DNA from: VBAS01 sp035318985
Lineage (GTDB): Bacteria; Bacteroidota; Bacteroidia; Chitinophagales; Chitinophagaceae
Direction of reading: 5' to 3'
Length of the DNA stretch: 9,183 bases
Assembly: GCA_035318985.1 (NCBI GenBank)
Contig: DATHDP010000006.1
Coordinates: 1 to 9,183 of the forward strand
Shown here: in pieces, positions 6,875 through 9,183 of the stretch
Position numbering within the stretch: position 1 is the stretch's first letter
Layout of the letters: the number at the start of each line of letters is the position of its first letter
Notes under the pieces: generated by a model
What the model saw: only the letters and a program-made list of their open reading frames with translations
What the model was told of the DNA's origin: nothing
The model's database searches: none
Program-made: the position numbers and the translations under genes

Positions 6875-6886
6875 CGCCGATTGATT

Positions 6887-7942
6887 ATGCCTATTCAAAA
6901 AAACTTTTGTTTTAAAGATTCAAAGGGTGAAGATATTTATTTGTTCTCACTCACCAACAAACATGGAACTAAAGTATCCATTACCAATTACGGTGCCATT
7001 ATCACTGAGTTTAAAGTGAAAATGAAGGACGGATCTTTTAATGATATTGTTCTTGGATTTGATAATGTAGAAGATTATTTATCGGAGAATTATTTAAAAC
7101 ATTATGCTTACCTGGGTGCAGCCTGCGGTCGTTATGCAAACAGGATCAAGAATGGAAAATTTATATTGGATGGAAAAGAATACCAGCTTACGCAGAATAT
7201 GGGCAATGATATTTTGCATGGCGGTAAAGAAGGCTTTGATAAAAAGACATGGCAGGTTGTTTTGGAAAATGAGTCCCCTGATCCTGCTATTGAATTAAAA
7301 TATTTAAGTAAAGATGGCGAAGAAGGGTTTCCCGGAAATCTTGAAACGATCATTCGCTTTGAGCTGAATGATGAGGATGAATTGAGTTATGAATTTACTG
7401 CAACCACTGATCACCCAACTGTCGTAAACCTGACTCATCACAGTTATTTTAATTTAAATAATGGGAAAGGGACAATTGAAGATCATGAAGTAAAGATCAA
7501 TTCCTCTTATATTCTTGCGCAGGACGAAGGACTTGTTTGTAATGGTGAATTCATTGCAGTTGCAAACAATCAATATGATTTTACAATTTTTAAAGCGATC
7601 AATACAGATTGGAATAAAGTGGACGGTTATGATCAGTGTTTTATCGTAGATAATAAAACCGATGAGTTAGAATTAGTGGCCGAAGCAAGATCAAAAGAAT
7701 CGGGAATCCAATTACAGATTTTTTCTACTGAACCTGCTGTGCAATTTTATACAGGGCAAGGTTTAAATATTAAAAATGCAAACGATGGGAATCAATATAT
7801 GCCATTTTCGGGGTTTTGTTTGGAAACACATAAGCATCCCAATGCAATCAATATCTCAAGTTTTCCTAACACAGTTTTAAGACCCGGCGAAAAGTATTAT
7901 CAGAAGAATATTTACAAGATAATTCAGGCTGATTTGAAATAG
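6887..7942 (+). CDS. galM: galactose mutarotase (aldose 1-epimerase)
   Basis: A 351-residue enzyme interconverting beta- and alpha-galactose, which supplies the alpha anomer for GalK. Numbering from the ATG at 6887, the family residues are visible: substrate-binding Asn85-Arg86 in GRYANRIKNG, His111 in LHGG, the catalytic-acid His in THHSYFNL (His184/185; the second matches the family position), Asp249 in GYDQCF, and the catalytic-base Glu313 in GFCLETHKHP. A TTG two codons upstream (6881) is possible but less likely than the ATG. No signal peptide is seen, so it should be cytoplasmic. It is divergent from galK, and the pairing supports a joint role in galactose use. The 3' end overlaps the opposite-strand GSCFA gene by 19 bp. 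Confidence 0.96.
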   Translation: MPIQKNFCFKDSKGEDIYLFSLTNKHGTKVSITNYGAIITEFKVKMKDGSFNDIVLGFDNVEDYLSENYLKHYAYLGAACGRYANRIKNGKFILDGKEYQLTQNMGNDILHGGKEGFDKKTWQVVLENESPDPAIELKYLSKDGEEGFPGNLETIIRFELNDEDELSYEFTATTDHPTVVNLTHHSYFNLNNGKGTIEDHEVKINSSYILAQDEGLVCNGEFIAVANNQYDFTIFKAINTDWNKVDGYDQCFIVDNKTDELELVAEARSKESGIQLQIFSTEPAVQFYTGQGLNIKNANDGNQYMPFSGFCLETHKHPNAINISSFPNTVLRPGEKYYQKNIYKIIQADLK

Positions 7943-8925
7943 TTTATTTCATCGATTAGATCAAGAAAAGGAAATTTTGATTGCAGCTCTTTTGTCTTTT
8001 CAAGATGAGTTTTCAAAAAAGCTTTATGCGCATTTGTCTCTGGCTGAAAAGCCTTGTGTTTTCTTGCGATCACGATCTTTTTTATTTCTTCCATTAATTG
8101 CTGAGATTGTTCATCAATAAAACCCTCTTTGAATTTTTCCATTACAAATTCTGTAGCCGGATAATTTGGATGAACCATATCTATATCATAGAAACGATAA
8201 TCCCTTAATACATCGATCACCAATTCATAAGCTGGAAAATAATATAGCCCGGGAAATTTATTTATCGTGTGATGTACTGCTTCGATAAGCCTGGCCTTAC
8301 TCCTGTTATTTTCTATTACCCCATCCCTGATATGTCGTACCGGGCTAATGGTAAAAATTATTTTAAGTTTTGAATTAAATTGTTTCAACCGATGGTAAGT
8401 AGTGTCAAGCAATGAAATTATTTCATCGATCGTCAACAGATGTTTATTGAACCATTGTGATGGGGCCCGATGACAGTTTGCTACTCCATTATTGTTTTGT
8501 AAAGCTCCCAATGTTGCTTCATTCGTTAACCGGTAAGAAAATGATGAGCCCAATGTTATTACTAACCAATCTGTATTTTTTAAAAAGTCATGTGCTTGTT
8601 GCTGCGATTCATTAATGATCTTCAAAGCCTGTTCGGCATTTATGTTTGAGAACCGCGAATGGTGCTCCCAACTATTCCAGATCTCATTTAAGTAAAACAG
8701 ATCTTCTTTTTTGTATTGCAGGTTCTCAATATATGATATTAAGGAACTGCAAACACTTCGCGGATCAAACAAAATACCATTTGGATTTTGAAGAACCGGG
8801 AATTTTAATTCACTAAGTGAATTGCCGATATGTTCAGTAAAGCAAGAGCCTGTCAACATAATTTTGTCACGATAAGTAATTCTTGCTTCTGGCGGTTTTA
8901 TTTGTATTGGTAATTGAAACTGCAT
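7924..8925 (-). CDS. GSCFA-domain (SGNH-like) protein of unknown function
   Basis: A 333-residue protein recognised by its GSCFTEHIG segment (GSCF at 26-29), the motif that names the GSCFA family, which is frequent in Bacteroidota. Other conserved-looking blocks are NPNGILFDP (47-55), VITLGSSFSYRL (122-133), VANCHR (148-153), FTISPVRH (191-198) and DIDMVHPN (247-254). The DxxH in the last (Asp249, His252) resembles block V of SGNH/GDSL hydrolases, where Asp and His complete the catalytic triad; the nucleophile would be Ser27 in the GSC motif. Hydrolase or esterase activity is therefore plausible but unproven, and the substrate is unknown. No signal peptide is visible. The ATG at 8925 lies 8 bp after the HMG-CoA lyase stop, implying co-transcription. 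The 3' end overlaps galM. Confidence 0.88.
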   Translation of the reverse strand: MQFQLPIQIKPPEARITYRDKIMLTGSCFTEHIGNSLSELKFPVLQNPNGILFDPRSVCSSLISYIENLQYKKEDLFYLNEIWNSWEHHSRFSNINAEQALKIINESQQQAHDFLKNTDWLVITLGSSFSYRLTNEATLGALQNNNGVANCHRAPSQWFNKHLLTIDEIISLLDTTYHRLKQFNSKLKIIFTISPVRHIRDGVIENNRSKARLIEAVHHTINKFPGLYYFPAYELVIDVLRDYRFYDIDMVHPNYPATEFVMEKFKEGFIDEQSQQLMEEIKKIVIARKHKAFQPETNAHKAFLKTHLEKTKELQSKFPFLDLIDEINYFKSA

Positions 8926-8933
8926 TTCGGGGT

Positions 8934-9183
8934 TTAAATAAAAATTTCTCCTGCTATCCGTAAACTTTCTGCTAAAGCTTCTTTGTTAAGGCCTGTTGCT
9001 ATATTATTCTTTTCAAAATAACTGATCATCCATTCGGTATTCATATTGCCAACCAAATCATCATTTGCCATTGGGCAACCACCAATTCCTTTTAATGCTC
9101 CATCAAATCTTTTACATCCTGCTTTTACTGCCGCCTCAAGTTTCTGATTCCAGTTTTCAGATGTCGAATGAAGATGAACACCG
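8934..9183 (-). CDS. hydroxymethylglutaryl-CoA lyase (partial, C-terminal part only)
   Basis: The last 82 residues of a frame entering from the right edge and ending at a TAA (8934-8936). It begins GVHLHST, the conserved metal-binding HxH of the HMG-CoA lyase barrel (visible residues 3 and 5, equivalent to His233 and His235 of the human enzyme). It continues to FDGALKGIGGCPMANDDLVGN, containing the signature active-site loop Cys (visible residue 36, human Cys266) and the metal-binding Asn (visible residue 46). The enzyme cleaves HMG-CoA to acetyl-CoA and acetoacetate at the end of leucine degradation. The GGCP loop distinguishes it from homocitrate or isopropylmalate synthases of the same superfamily. 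The GSCFA gene follows after 8 bp. Confidence 0.93.
   Translation of the reverse strand, partial: GVHLHSTSENWNQKLEAAVKAGCKRFDGALKGIGGCPMANDDLVGNMNTEWMISYFEKNNIATGLNKEALAESLRIAGEIFI

Noticed and set aside
6875..6898. 8-codon extension of galK from a TTG at 6898
   Set aside because: It would overlap the galM start and adds a stretch with no family resemblance; the ATG at 6874 gives a normal galactokinase N-terminus.
6958..6965. CATGTTTG on the minus strand within galM, as a possible galK promoter
   Set aside because: One mismatch to the -7 consensus, more than 80 bp from the galK start, and no -33 partner; too weak to list as a feature.
7132..7353. 73-codon minus-strand frame inside galM
   Set aside because: It is fully contained in a well-supported galM and resembles nothing known to me.

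Overview
This window looks like an ordinary chromosomal segment of an aerobic member of the Bacteroidota, plausibly near Chitinophagaceae. The evidence is low GC, the absence of clear Shine-Dalgarno sequences before most starts, four perfect TAnnTTTG -7 promoter elements of the Bacteroidota type upstream of rpsO, miaE, plsY and prmA, and a GSCFA-domain protein, a family common in that phylum. The family-level placement is inference. I see no mobile element, CRISPR array, tRNA, rRNA, prophage or defence gene.

Left region (1-4955) is read entirely on the minus strand. In transcription order it holds rpsO (ribosomal protein S15), pnp (polynucleotide phosphorylase), prmA (L11 methyltransferase), plsY (acyl-phosphate:glycerol-3-phosphate acyltransferase) and the start of an M48 lipoprotein metalloprotease that runs off the left edge. 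A strong GC-rich terminator follows rpsO and a second hairpin follows pnp. prmA and plsY each have a recognisable -7 element, so this is a row of short transcription units rather than one long operon. The genes serve translation, RNA turnover, membrane phospholipid synthesis and envelope proteolysis.

Middle region (4956-5704): a compact divergent promoter region separates rpsO from a plus-strand miaE-type tRNA hydroxylase. Its most likely start is the ATG at 5087, not an upstream TTG that would place its first 48 codons over the promoters.

Right region (5705-9183): galK (minus) and galM (plus) are divergent with only 12 bp between their ATGs and serve galactose entry into the Leloir pathway. 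No galT, galE or transporter is visible. galM converges on and overlaps a minus-strand GSCFA protein of unknown function. That protein lies 8 bp downstream of the stop codon of a partial hydroxymethylglutaryl-CoA lyase (leucine degradation) entering from the right edge.

The notable features are in the packing. The miaE and galK stop codons abut and together form a palindrome, and galM and the GSCFA gene overlap at their 3' ends. The predicted prmA promoter is embedded in the pnp terminator and would give a nearly leaderless mRNA. The pnp leader carries a GC-rich motif that may be a dispersed repeat. I found no convincing previously undescribed multi-gene system.
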